Assembly (NCBI GenBank): GCA_019321725.1
Contig: CM033124.1
Location: 14,012,001-14,076,000 of the forward strand
DNA length: 64,000 nucleotides
DNA from: Paulownia fortunei
Lineage: Eukaryota > Streptophyta > Magnoliopsida > Lamiales > Paulowniaceae
Direction of reading: 5' to 3'
The translations under genes and the position numbers were made by a program. The notes beneath the pieces are model-generated. The model had not been told where the DNA came from. It did not search any database and saw nothing but the letters and a program-made list of their open reading frames with translations. Below, piece after piece: positions 36,178 to 47,488 of this stretch (its first letter is position 1; the number at the start of each line of letters is the position of its first letter).

Positions 36178-39100
36178 ATGGGATGGTACAGAAGATCATC
36201 AAGATTTATTTCTGATGCTATTCGTTGCTACAAATCAAATATTGTTGTACCCAGAAACCCCATTCAAGAATCTGTTTCAAGAACCGATCTACACACTTTT
36301 TCTTGTAGACCCAATTTAAGGGGGTCAAGAATTTCTGAGTATTCTCAACCAATTTTCAGGAACTCGGCTTTGCAGAATGGGCTCAAACAAAATCAATGGA
36401 AGAGCCCTTTTCTTGATGGGGCAAAGAGGTTTTACTATGTGGATAGGAACCAAGTTTACCACTTTAAGCCCAGGGGATATAAACGGTGGAGTCCTAGGAA
36501 TGTAGTCGTTATGGTTTTGGTTGGTTCTGGAGTTGTGATTACTGTATACTTTGGGAATTTGGAGACTGTGCCTTACACAAAAAGAACTCATTTTGTGCTT
36601 TTGTCGAGAGCTCTTGAAAAAGAGCTGGGAGAGACCCAGTTTAAGCAGATTAAAACACAGTTCAAAGGGAAGATACTGCCCCCTCTTCACCCGGAGAGTA
36701 TTAGGGTTCAAAGGATAGCACAGGACATAATTGAGGCTTTGCAGAAAGGATTGAGAAAAGAGCAGGTGTGGAGTGATATTAGGTACTCGCCAGAAAGCGT
36801 TCTGTTGCCTCATGAGGCTCATGAACATGAGACAGTGAGGGCAATGAGTGATAGGATGGCTGAGGAGGAGAAATGGCCTACTGAGGATAAGTGGCAGAAG
36901 GAGGATGAGATCCTTGATGATCAGTGGGTTCAACAGAGTAGGAAAAAGGGTCAAGACAAGGGGATGAAATCTCAGACTGGGCATTTGGAGGGATTGAAGT
37001 GGGAGGTTATTGTGGTTAATGAGCCTGTGATTAATGCCTTCTGTTTGCCTGGTGGAAAGATTGTTGTTTTCACTGGGTTGCTTAATCATTTTAGAGCGGA
37101 TGCTGAGATTGCAACCATTATTGGGCATGAGGTATTCATGGGATTTCCTACCTGGTAGTTTTTTTGGTTTGGTGCTCTTTTTGTCTGGGTTAGTTTTTGG
37201 TTTCGAGTTTATTACAGATGTAAATTTGCATTCTTTGCTTGATAGGTTGGTCATGCTGTGGCAAGGCACTCTGCAGAACAAATCTCAAAAAACCTATGGT
37301 TGACCATCTTACAGTTGGTTCTTTACCAGTTTTTCATGCCTGATATTGTCAACACAATGTCAAATCTCTTCCTAAGGCTTCCTTTTTCTCGGAGGTATAT
37401 TACATTACTCATTCTTTGTTATGGACCATTCGAGTTTTGATATTTATGCTGTTTTCTATGGTGGGCTCTGGTTGAATGTGTTAAAGCAAAGCTCTATTGC
37501 TTCATTGAAACTGATATTGGCATATCTGTGTCATCTGTCTGGGCAGCATTTGTTTGTGCTATGCCATTCATCTCCTTGATGTATTGCTGCTGTTCTTCTT
37601 TTTTTTTTTTTTCCATTTCCATTTGTGACATACAAACATTCTCTCCTTTTTTTTACTAAATCTTTTCGTACTTTTTGACTACATGTCGAGTGAAGTTACA
37701 TTGGAGTGGTAGATTTGGAGCAAGCAAGTTCCTTGATTCTGACAAATTTGGTAGATAGTGATGTGATCCTACATTGCCTTGATGTGATTAGTCCACCTTA
37801 GACACTCAATTGCATTGCTTTCTTTATGTCAATGATAGTTATATTATTTGCCTGAGTGAGTTAATAGTTGCCTAGCAATGCTTAAGGATCTTATTTTGTG
37901 TATATAAAATGCCTTGCATAAATGAGAATTGTTTTACAATGTGAATTGCTCAAAGAGGGCATAGGTTGACAAAGATATCAATTGGTCAAGAGTTATTTCA
38001 GGATGCGTTTATATTTTGGGTGGAGTTCTAGACAGACAGGAAAACAGGTTCAAGGAGGACTGTTGTGGTCTCTTTTTTGCATGATTGACTTGGAGTATGA
38101 AAATGGTTATTACATGTGCAGAATTGCCTACAGTTGCTAAGTCTTGTGGATGTGGTTTTCTTAAGTTTCAAAGAGTGTAGTTTATGAAGTCTAAGAAATG
38201 CATCACTTATTAGAAAGTTATCCACCATATATACTGGCAAAACTGCCACTCTGGTAGGTCCTCTTTGAATGCTATATCATTTATGATTCATTGAGCTTCA
38301 TGCCTATCCAGTCATGGTTTATTTTCCAAGTTACAAGAGCTAGAAAGAAATTGTTTTTACTCATTTATGTAACTGCAAGATCAATTTCGGAACATCTTTA
38401 ATTGCTATGGGATGATTGCTGTTGTTTACCTTTTGATATGAAATTTGTCCTCTTAGTGTGCCTGTGCTTTGTTTTTCTGACTATTGCTGTATATTGTTCC
38501 TTTTGGTGCAGATATAGAAATTTTGCTCTGCTTCTAATAGTAAATGAATTATATGCTGATATCTAGAAATCTTTTGATTTCCTATTTGTTGCTTGCTATC
38601 TGCTTGATTTTGATTGAAACCATTGCTATCTTTATTGTGCTGTAAAGCCTATTCTTCTTCCATTGCTTGAATAATTCTTATGACCGGTCTTCTTTCTGCC
38701 ACTGAAACATTTGAGAACATGTTTGCCTCATTTACATAGACTCGGACCTTGATTTACTAAATTGTATCTTTAATACTCCATGAGAATTCTAGCCAGATAT
38801 TCAAATCATTAGGGTATGTCGAGAACTTTCTACAATAGATACATGTGCAGATTTTGATTTGAGTAGGGCTGAAAAGCAAACCAAGCTACTCGAAAATCTG
38901 TTCAACATTCATCATTCAAAAGCTTGTTTGATCTAATTCATTGACATAAAAAATCAAACTTGAATACCTTTTAACATTCGATACATTTTAATGTTCAGAT
39001 CTAGCTCGACTTAATATTCCAAGAAATGATGAAATTTGTGTAGAAAAATGTCAAGCTTGATTAAAGATTGTTTGAACAAGACTTATTTAAGTATCAAACT

Positions 39101-40149
39101 AAATAAAATTTCTAGTTTGTTAAGAAATTTAAAACTAGAAATTTAAATTAAGCTGAACAATGTGTTGACTCGAAATCGTTTTTAAAGCTAGTGGAGTTTT
39201 CTTTTCTTTAATAAAACAAAAAAGTATCAGAGATCTCTGCAACACTCAATTCCTCCATTACCCCTTGTCCTTTGGGTCCATTTAGCACTCATGCACAGTT
39301 GTATTATATTTCTAGGGCAATTTGCTGATGATCAATGCTGATTGGCTTCCTAGATTCTTGTAAAGCATATTTCATTTCCTCTATACTTGCTTTTGGTCCT
39401 TTGCTATTAGTTATACAGTTGTTAATAAGAAATTGAAACTTGATTACAAGGTGGTGGATGACAATATGTTAAAATGCTGAGGAGGGAACCATTTGGATAC
39501 TCTCTTAGTTCCCTCTAGTGTATTTGGTTGAATTCAATTTCGTCCATTTTTATTCTTATAGGACTCTATATTTACATGTTGAGGGTCTCTGTCTTACCAT
39601 GTGTAGGTTGTACTTGCTTATGAAATTTCTTGGGTTGTGCCTTCTTTTCATGTTCTTCCTTTTTGCTGGGTGTTCATGTGAAGGAGCTGTTTTATTTATT
39701 TCAAAACTGGGAAGCCAGCCTGCAAATGATATGTTGATCATATCATGAACAGCAAGGAATTGAAAAAAATAAAAAATTAAATAATCTTTTCCTCAACAAA
39801 CTGATCGTTTGGGACAGTGATGCTGTGACTGTGTGTGTGTGTGTGTTAACATTTTGTGATTATCGAACGTCATTGTAATATTTTCCTTTTACTTCCCAGG
39901 ATGGAGATGGAAGCAGATTACATTGGACTGCTGTTGGTTGCTTCTGCTGGCTACGATCCTCGAGTGGCTCCCCAGGTGTATGAGAAGTTGGGAAGAGTTG
40001 TGGGTGATTCAGCATTGCAAGATTATCTTGCTACTCATCCTTCTGGAAAGAAGAGAGCTCAAGTACTTGCACAGGCTAAAGTCATGGAAGAGGCCCTTAG
40101 CATATACAGGGAGGTACAGGCAGGACGAGGGGTGGAGGGTTTTCTTTAA
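36178..40149 (+). CDS. OMA1: OMA1-type mitochondrial M48 zinc metallopeptidase
   Basis: OMA1 is an ATP-independent protease of the mitochondrial inner membrane that acts in membrane-protein quality control and stress adaptation. Three exons, 36178-37131, 37246-37394 and 39900-40149, give 450 residues, about the plant family length. The N-terminus is rich in Arg, Ser and Ile with few acids, as in a mitochondrial presequence. A single membrane segment lies at about 109-124 (VVVMVLVGSGVVITVY). The peptidase region carries INAFCLPGGKIVVFTGLL, the zinc motif HEVGH (317-321, split by intron 1) and the third-ligand motif EMEADYIG (about 370-377). The end, THPSGKKRAQ...EALSIYREVQAGR..EGFL, is typical of plant OMA1. 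A Lys/Glu/Trp-rich stretch sits at about 228-268. Intron 2 is unusually long (2,505 bases). Confidence 0.94.
37395..39899 (+). other. Long intron 2 of OMA1
   Basis: This 2,505-base intron carries stops in every frame. It includes a T-run at 37,600, a stretch at about 38,870-39,180 with repeat-like words (CTTGATTAAAGATTGTTTGAACAAG and similar AAGCTTG motifs), and a (GT)n run at 39,830-39,846 close to the acceptor. I see no gene inside it; the middle part may be a transposon remnant. Confidence 0.4.
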
Positions 40150-40485
40150 GTATCTCTGCATATCAAACCAAATTAAGCCTTATTCATTCTCAAGTTTAAT
40201 CATCAACTAACTGATGACAGGGCCACTGTTTTCCCATGTTTCCCCATTTTATCCATCTTTTTGGCTCTTCCATTCCTCCCTAATTTTCATGAAAATCTTA
40301 GATGCGGCCAAGTACTTTATGAGATGGTTTTGCTTTGTGCTGCAGCCTACAAGCGTATACAAGTCTGTGGTGTATGGAACTTCTGTTTTCATGAACCGAT
40401 CTTGGCGTAAGGCCATGTTTGGTATATTGTTAGTTCATCTCCAACCCACTATATCAAATTTGGTGTAAATTTTACACTAAATATG

Positions 40486-40673
40486 ATATTTTAGTGTAAG
40501 TTAACCTAAATCATCTTCAATCCATTACATCAAATGAATATTTTATTCTTATTTTTTTTTATAAAATTATTTAATTAATTATATTTTAGTGTAAGTTAAT
40601 CTAAATCATTTTCATTCCACTATACCAAATGAATATTTTATTTTATTTTTTTTTATAAAATTATTTAATTAAT
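40486..40673. repeat. Two-copy tandem repeat, period about 95 bases
   Basis: Units 40486-40580 and 40581-40673 both run ATATTTTAGTGTAAGTTAA, then CTAAATCAT, then CAAATGAATATTTTATT and a T-run, and end ATAAAATTATTTAATTAATT. They differ at scattered positions. Non-coding. Confidence 0.8.
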
Positions 40674-41631
40674 TATATTTTATTATTATTAATTCTACTA
40701 AATAGAAAATTACATATAGTTCATATTACAATTATTAATTATATTATAAAAATAAATATTAAAATTAATATCACAATAAAAAAAATACTACATTGCATAA
40801 AAATATATGTTATATTATAATTAATATCATAATAAAAAAATAATTTATCAGATTATTAAATTATTATCTTTAGTTTTATATAGTGTTTTATTTTTTAAAT
40901 TTTAAATTTTAATATGTATGTTATATTTTATTTTTGAATTTGATGCTAGTAATGTTATTTTAATGTATTTATTTATTATTATTAATTATTATAATTTAGT
41001 AAATATTAATTATTTGTTAATTATTATAATTAATTATTAATAAAATTAAAATTTTGTAAATAAAATTAAATTATAAATTAATTAAATATATAATATAGAA
41101 TATAAATGAAATTAAAATTTGGAGTAGAAGAATTTTGGAGGTAAATTAAGAATATAAACATTATATCAAATTGAATAGTGTAGCACCAAATTTATTTAGT
41201 GTAACATTTGGTATTTTTCTGAAAATAAAATTATATTAAATTTAATATTTTGATATAAGATTTGATGGTGCACGGTGCTCTGAGAATTGGTTTAAATGTT
41301 ATTCTCTGTAGCATGTGTCAGTGCCACAAATGAAGAATTTCTCTTAAGTCTTAATCCAATTAAGCATTAAGAAGTATGCAAGAATTGTCATAAAATGTGA
41401 AAGACTAAGTGAAAGAGATGGACATGATTAAACTTTAGGACAAATTACTAAGAAAATCCTCAAATAAAAATTTCTTTTTAGAGAACAAAATGAAATAATT
41501 GGAAATAATTCTATGAATTTTCTGTTTAAGTAAAAGAAAAAACTAACAATCACCAATAATTTCATGACTTTTAAGCCCAGGTGATCTGACTATAGTTTTT
41601 TTGGATTAAAATTTTTCTAATTTATATGGGA

Positions 41632-41660
<29 letters not shown>
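41632..41660. repeat. (AC)n microsatellite
   Basis: An uninterrupted AC run of about 29 bases lies some 150 bases upstream of the PPR start codon, probably in or near its promoter or leader. It is likely to vary in length between accessions. Confidence 0.9.
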
Positions 41661-41663
<3 letters not shown>

Positions 41664-41806
41664 TTTGGTACGAAGGAAATAATGTATTTTTTTGTTCGGA
41701 AGTAATGTATGTTCTGTGTGCTTGTTTATAGTACCCAAACACTGATTCTACATTTCCATTCAAACTTTGATCATTTGATGATCGAAGACAAAGACGTTCC
41801 CTCCAA

Positions 41807-43441
41807 ATGATTGAATCCCAACAGTTACATCTCAAGAACACTATTGCGCGCTTGATACACAACTGCAAGAATATCAGGGAGCTCAATCAAATCCATTCCC
41901 ATGTCATAGTATCACCAAATTTATCTCCAAATGATCGATCTTTTCTCATCTCTCGCCTCTTCTTCTACCTCTGCACAGTCTCCGAGTCACCAGCCTCTCT
42001 CCCCTACGCTAACAAAATCTTCAACTTCATCCCAAACCCGAGTCTTTTTATATATAATGCTATGATCAGAGCAAATGCGACGAAAATAAAGGAGTCCACA
42101 GCGTGTGAGTCCTTACTTTTGTATAAAGAGATGCTGTGTAGGGGTCTCGTACCTGATTGTATAACATTCCCTTTTGTGCTGAAGGAATGCTCGAAAAGGT
42201 CTGATGGGTTCACGGGTCGGACCATCCATGTCCATGCGGTGAAGTTTGGCTATGAAGGCAATGTTTACGTGCAGAATGCTTTGATAAGTTTGTATTCGGA
42301 GTGTGGAGTTTTGGAGGATGCGAGGAGGGTGTTCGATGGAATGACCAACAGGGATGTGGTTTCGTGGAATTCGATCATTGTTGGGTGCTTGAGAGGTGGG
42401 GAACTTGATGTGGCATTGGGATTGTTTAGGGAAATGAAGGAGAGGAAAAATCTTATCACTTGGAATTCGGTGATCACAGGTTTAGTTCAAGGTGGAAGGG
42501 CAAAGGAGGCTTTAGACATTTTTCATGAAATGCAAGTTTCTGCTGATGAAAAGAATATGGTCTGCCCAGATAAAGTAACAGTGGCAAGTGCACTTTCAGC
42601 GTGTGCTTCTCTTGGCGCCATTGATCAGGGAAAGTGGGTGCATAGTTACTTGGAAAGAAGTGGGATGGAATGTGATATGGTGATTAAGACAGCTTTGGTA
42701 GACATGTATGGGAAATGTGGTTGTGTTGAAAGAGCATTTGAGGTTTTCAAGGGGATGCCTAATAAGGATGTTTTGGCATGGACGGTCATGATTTCAGTTT
42801 TAGCACTTCATGGGTATGGGAACGAGGCTTTTGAGATTTTCACAGAGATGGAAGCAGTAGGGGTGAGGCCTAATGCTGTCACATTTACAGCATTGTTGTC
42901 TGCCTGTGCTCACTCTGGCCTTGTAGAGAAAGGTCGCTGGTGCATTGATATGATGAGGCGTGTTCACTGTATTGAGCCCCAGGTTCAACATTACGCTTGC
43001 ATGATCGATATACTTGGTAGAGCTGGGCTTTTCATTGAGGCAGAAGAGCTTATTAGAAGTATGCCAATGAGGCCAGATGTTTTTGTTTGGGGTGCACTAC
43101 TTGGAGCATGTCAACTGCATGGAAATGTTAAATTAGGAGAAAAAGTAGCGCAGCACTTGATTGACTTGGAACCTCACAACCATGCTTTCTACATTATTTT
43201 GTGTGATTTATACGCCAAATCTGGTAGATTTGATGATCAGAGAAGAATTAGATCTTTGATGAAGGACCAAGATGTAAGAAAGCCAGTTCCTGGCTCCAGC
43301 ATGATTGAAGTAGATGGTGTTGTCTATGAATTCTCGGTGAAAGGATCACCTGAGATGCCGGTGGCGGCCTTACAGAGTGTATTGATGGTATTAAGTAATG
43401 AGATGATGACAGAGAGGGATATGAGTAGTATCATCTGGTAA
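41807..43441 (+). CDS. Pentatricopeptide repeat protein, PLS class with E-type C-terminus
   Basis: This intronless gene encodes 544 residues. PLS-class PPR proteins bind single-stranded RNA in mitochondria or chloroplasts and usually specify C-to-U editing sites. Repeats run from about residue 50 to 440, with hallmark segments YNAMIRANA, NALISLYSECGVLEDARRVFDGM, RDVVSWNSIIVGCLRGG, TWNSVITGLVQGG, TALVDMYGKCGCVERAFEVF, TFTALLSACAHSGLVEKG and CMIDILGRAGLFIEAEELI. An E-motif region follows (VWGALLGACQLHGNVKLGEKVAQHL, then KPVPGSSMIEVDG). The protein ends soon after, with no DYW deaminase domain, so editing would need a partner in trans. No clear targeting peptide or organelle can be named. The start is the first in-frame ATG. 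I do not assign an orthologue. Confidence 0.9.
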   Translation: MIESQQLHLKNTIARLIHNCKNIRELNQIHSHVIVSPNLSPNDRSFLISRLFFYLCTVSESPASLPYANKIFNFIPNPSLFIYNAMIRANATKIKESTACESLLLYKEMLCRGLVPDCITFPFVLKECSKRSDGFTGRTIHVHAVKFGYEGNVYVQNALISLYSECGVLEDARRVFDGMTNRDVVSWNSIIVGCLRGGELDVALGLFREMKERKNLITWNSVITGLVQGGRAKEALDIFHEMQVSADEKNMVCPDKVTVASALSACASLGAIDQGKWVHSYLERSGMECDMVIKTALVDMYGKCGCVERAFEVFKGMPNKDVLAWTVMISVLALHGYGNEAFEIFTEMEAVGVRPNAVTFTALLSACAHSGLVEKGRWCIDMMRRVHCIEPQVQHYACMIDILGRAGLFIEAEELIRSMPMRPDVFVWGALLGACQLHGNVKLGEKVAQHLIDLEPHNHAFYIILCDLYAKSGRFDDQRRIRSLMKDQDVRKPVPGSSMIEVDGVVYEFSVKGSPEMPVAALQSVLMVLSNEMMTERDMSSIIW

Positions 43442-44709
43442 TCCATGGAGAGAGAAATTTTAGGGGGCATGAAGATCCTTGTTTGGCCTTCAAGCAAAAT
43501 GTCTTTTTTGTTAGACATGTTCATTTAAGATATTGGAGTAATGAAGCCATGCGGCAAACCATGCACCAAAATTCGAGAATATCAGGAACTTAATTCTGGT
43601 ACTTTGTCTCTTGCATTTCCTTTTCATTAGAAGAGTTCACTGGAAAGTAAAGAAGGTATTTGCATGTTGATGTTCACATCAATTAGTCCAAATCTAACAC
43701 TTGCAGAGTTACAGCATGCGAAGACTCATTAGGACAAGCCTCCATAGTTGCTGTTTGCCTGTTAATGGTGTCGATATTGTGCTTTCATACACTTCATATA
43801 ATCCGTTGGTGCTTAACACCACTCTTAGAAGTGATTATTTGGCTTTTAAACAAAATGATATATGTATTATGTTTCATTTTTTTATCTCATTCTTTATTTT
43901 TGGTTCAGATCTGTTTGAAGCCAGTTTTCTTCCTAGATGATTGCAAGCAACATATATATGACCCGGCTTCTATTATAGTTTGTGGGAAGGAATTTTTCTG
44001 TAATTTGTGCTCGTTCTAAATGTTGTACTTCTGAATAGAAACTTTAGTAGTACAATTCAGCATATTTTCTCATTCCCTTTATTCCTGGATATGAATGTAG
44101 ATCACCACTATGGTATGATATATAGTAGAAAAATGGTTGTCACTTACCAAAATACTAATACAGAGTAGAAAAGTTGTTCTCCACATCAAGGGGCAACAAG
44201 ATTGGGAATGCTATATATTAACTAGAATAAGTTTCTGTTTGCTTATATGGATAGAAATCTTCTCAACTTCTGTGGGATATTTAGCATTCGGTAAAAAAGA
44301 AATTAAGCTATTTAGTTCTGCCCTTCCTTGTACAAGTGCTTCAAAGAAGTTAGCCATCTCTTCTTCTTCAAAAAATCTGAACATAAGACAAACTAATTTT
44401 TGAATAAAAAAAAGCTAATGATTTTGACAGGCAATAATTTGGTCTTATCACTTTGTCATGCAAAGGCTTCCTAGTTTATTATTTGAAAGAGTCAACATCT
44501 ATATTTATTTTAAAAAGCTTTTTATTTGCTAGGCATTTGGATGTATTCCTCCAAGATATACTAGCCTCAGCACCACGTTGATTATCCTAATATACAGCAA
44601 ACCCAAAGATCAAGGTCTTTGGGAAAGCAACATATATTGAGAGCCCATTAAAGTTTTCTCAATCAAAACCTCCAATTTTTTCCTCTGAGTTTCAAGCAAC
44701 TGTTTTGAG
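43442..44709. other. PPR 3' flank and upstream region of the first P450
   Basis: This moderately AT-rich spacer shows no recognisable coding sequence or repeat. The last 100 bases before 44,710 probably hold the P450 leader. No convincing TATA box was fixed. Confidence 0.35.
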
Positions 44710-47488
44710 ATGGGCAATCTTGTCTTTGTTTTAGCAGTTGTCTTCCTTCTCATGGGTTCTCTTGCCACAAGATCTTACCTACTGGCTCTTCTTGGGTTGC
44801 CACTTTACTTTGTGGTGGGATTCGTGATATTATCAGTTGTCACTTACGTCAGAGAACTAATATTAGATGCTCATCGACCACCTGTGGCTGGACCAATGAT
44901 TAATCAACTCATACACTTCAACAGACTTTTTGATTACCAAATTACACTTGCCAGGAAGTACCGCACGTACCGTTTGATCACAGACTCACACAGTGAAGTA
45001 TATACTGCTGATCCATTAAATGTCGAATACGTCCTGAAAACCAATTTCCCTAATTATGGCAAGGTAACATTGTTTTTATTGGGTAATAATTAAATAGAGT
45101 AATGTGATTACTGAAATTTCATCTATGGTGTTTCATGTAGGGAGAGTATAATTGTGATATAATGAAAGATCTTTTCGGTGATGGGATTTTTGCCGTGGAT
45201 GGGAAGAAATGGCGCCACCAAAGAAAGCTTGCCAGCTATGAGTTTTCAGCCAAAGTCTTGAGAGACTTTAGCAGCACTGTGTTTCGATCTAATGCTGCTA
45301 AATTAGCTTTAAAGGTTTATGTAGAAGCACTGGCTAGTAGAGAGATGGATTTACAGGTTTCTAAATCAGGCTGGACTTCGATTTTTTCCATCTTATTTTT
45401 TTTTTGTCATTTCAGTTACATTAATTTCTCTAATTTTGGCCACAATATGCTGCTTAAACTACACAAGGGTAAAATTTTTATTTCTCTTCTCTGAAATTAG
45501 ACAGGTGACATAGACAATGATTTGCTATGTAAAGTTACATAGCATTATGCTCAACTTGCAAATATGCTTCTTATTGAGGTAATAATAACGAATAATCCTT
45601 CTAGGAGAAATATTGAACATTTGAAGTAACTGTTGGTAACTTGATTAGCTGCACCATTTTATAGTATCTAAAAAGTGTTCTTTTCCAGGAAACTTCATTA
45701 TTTAAGATCTTATTTACAGGATATATTAATGAAGTTGAAATTCTTATTTACAGGATTTGTTAATGAAGTCAGCAATGGATACAATGTTTAAGGTGGGGTT
45801 TGGGGTTGACCTCGATACTCTCTCTGGTTCTGATGAAATTAGTAATCAATTTATCAAAGCCTTCGATGACTCCAATGTCATTGTATATTGGAGATATGTT
45901 GATGTATTCTGGAAAGTTAAAAGTTTTCTTAATATTGGCTTAGAAAGTAATTTGAAGGACAACATCAAAGTTATTGACAATTTTGTTTATAAGTTGATCC
46001 ACCACAAAAGGGAGCAGATGAGAAATGAAGAGGTTAGCATGTGCAAGAATAACCTACCAGTCACTCTTTCCCCTCTTTGGTTTGCATTTTGATCAAATTT
46101 CCATCTTTTATGTTCTCTAATTTCTTGACTCTAGGGTACAAAAGAAGACATACTATCTAGGTTTCTAATGGAAAGTGAGAAGGATAAAGAGAACATGACT
46201 GATCAGTATTTGAGAGACATAATTCTCAGTTTTCTCATTGCGGGCAAGGACTCATCTGCCAACACTCTTGCTTGGTTCTTTTATATGTTATGCAGACATC
46301 CTTTGATTCAAGAAAAGGTGGTGCAGGAAGTGAAATTAGCTACTGAGGTCACTGAAAAATTTTCTGTTTATGAATTTGTTCTTCAATTGACTGAGGCAAC
46401 TCTGGATAGGATGCAATATCTACATGCAGCTCTGACGGAGACTCTCAGACTATATCCTGCAGTCCCTGTGGTAATATTTCTTAATGAGCAACAACTATTC
46501 TCTTTCCTTGAGCTTTACTTCTAACCAAAGAGGTTATTGGAATACTGAACTCCGTATAATACAATTTATCGATTAACAAATATGTCTACCGTCCAGTAAT
46601 TAGCTGAGCAGTCTTTCACATAATACTGTCTCCAGGTTGCTACGACATTGTCTATCCTATATTCATATTCATCCTTCAAAACTCTGAAATGAACAAGTAC
46701 AGTCTCCTAGAAAGAAGAAACTTGTCAGGTGGCTTGAGGAGGGACTCTTCCTCCTTTTTACCTCTGTGCTTGTATATTTTGTTCTTCGTTCATACATTTT
46801 GCACTGTTTTGGGCATCAAATCTTCTAACCATCTCATGAACATGGCAGCTTCAATGGGGTTTTGAAGTGTTGTTTAGTGTATCTAATTTGCTAACTTAAT
46901 TGATATCCTTTTCCACTTGTACACCTTATTGATGGAAGCACCCATTAACATGACAAATCACGTATAACTGATTTTCCTTAATGGGTTCTCGGGTTAACTG
47001 CAGGATGGCAAGTGTTCAAATGAAGATGACATTCTTCCAGATGGCTACAAAATAAAGAAAGGTGATGGCATAAGTTACATGCCTTATGCAATGGGAAGGA
47101 TGACATATATTTGGGGAGAAGATGCTGAGAAATTTCGCCCTGAAAGATGGCTCGAAAATGGTGTTTTCCGGGGTGAAAGCCCTTTCAAATTCACTGCCTT
47201 TCAGGTCAGCATTGTTTTCATTTTAAACCATGCCAGACCCATCTGGAAAACAATTTTATACATTTTTTGTTAAAGAAATTGCACTTCTATTTATTCCATC
47301 AGGCTGGGCCTCGGATTTGCTTAGGGAAGGAATTTGCTTATACGCAAATGAAGATTATTGCAGCCACTCTTCTCTTCTTTTTCAGATTCAAACTTGTTGA
47401 CGACAGTAAGGATGCTACTTATCGAACCATGTTCACTCTTCACATGGACAAAGGGCTCCCTCTGTATGCATTTCCTCGCCATAACTGA
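44710..47488 (+). CDS. Cytochrome P450, CYP704 family (CYP704C-like), first tandem copy
   Basis: This is an ER-anchored haem monooxygenase of the CYP86 clan; characterised CYP704 members omega-hydroxylate fatty acids. Six exons, 44710-45063, 45141-45356, 45754-46032, 46135-46470, 47004-47204 and 47303-47488, give 523 residues. Two hydrophobic N-terminal segments (within residues 1-50) precede the catalytic domain. Visible landmarks are WRHQRKLASYEFS (C-helix), AGKDSS in the I-helix (319-324), ETLR (385-388), FRPERW, and the haem loop FQAGPRICLG with Cys468. Threonine is usual at the first S of AGKDSS, so the I-helix is slightly atypical. The neighbour 2 kb downstream is a paralogue with the same intron positions. 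A duplicated splice acceptor precedes exon 3. The substrate is unknown. Confidence 0.92.
45711..45775 (+). repeat. Duplicated 3' splice-acceptor segment, P450 intron 2/exon 3
   Basis: TATTTACAGGATATATTAATGAAGT (45711-45735) recurs as TATTTACAGGATTTGTTAATGAAGT (45745-45769), with AGs at 45719 and 45753. The second copy is the working acceptor because it joins in frame (DLLMKSAMDTMFK). Use of the first would add 34 bases and shift the frame. The repeat looks like a small tandem duplication across the intron/exon border. Confidence 0.8.

Larger units (their letters stand above)
40150..41806. other. OMA1 3' flank and AT-rich spacer
   Basis: After the OMA1 3' UTR (to about 40,430), the 40,430-41,280 block is extremely AT-rich. 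It opens with TTCATCTCCAACCCACTATATCAAA and contains a tandem repeat (separate entry). Later words (CACCAAATTTATTTAGTGTAAC at about 41,190) partly mirror its beginning, so it could be an old inverted-repeat element of about 0.8 kb. No gene seen. Confidence 0.4.

Noticed and set aside
36325..37281. A 318-codon minus-strand open frame opposite OMA1 exon 1
   Set aside because: It overlaps the well-supported OMA1 exon, shows no recognisable domain, and extends across the OMA1 exon 1/intron 1 boundary as an antisense frame would by chance.
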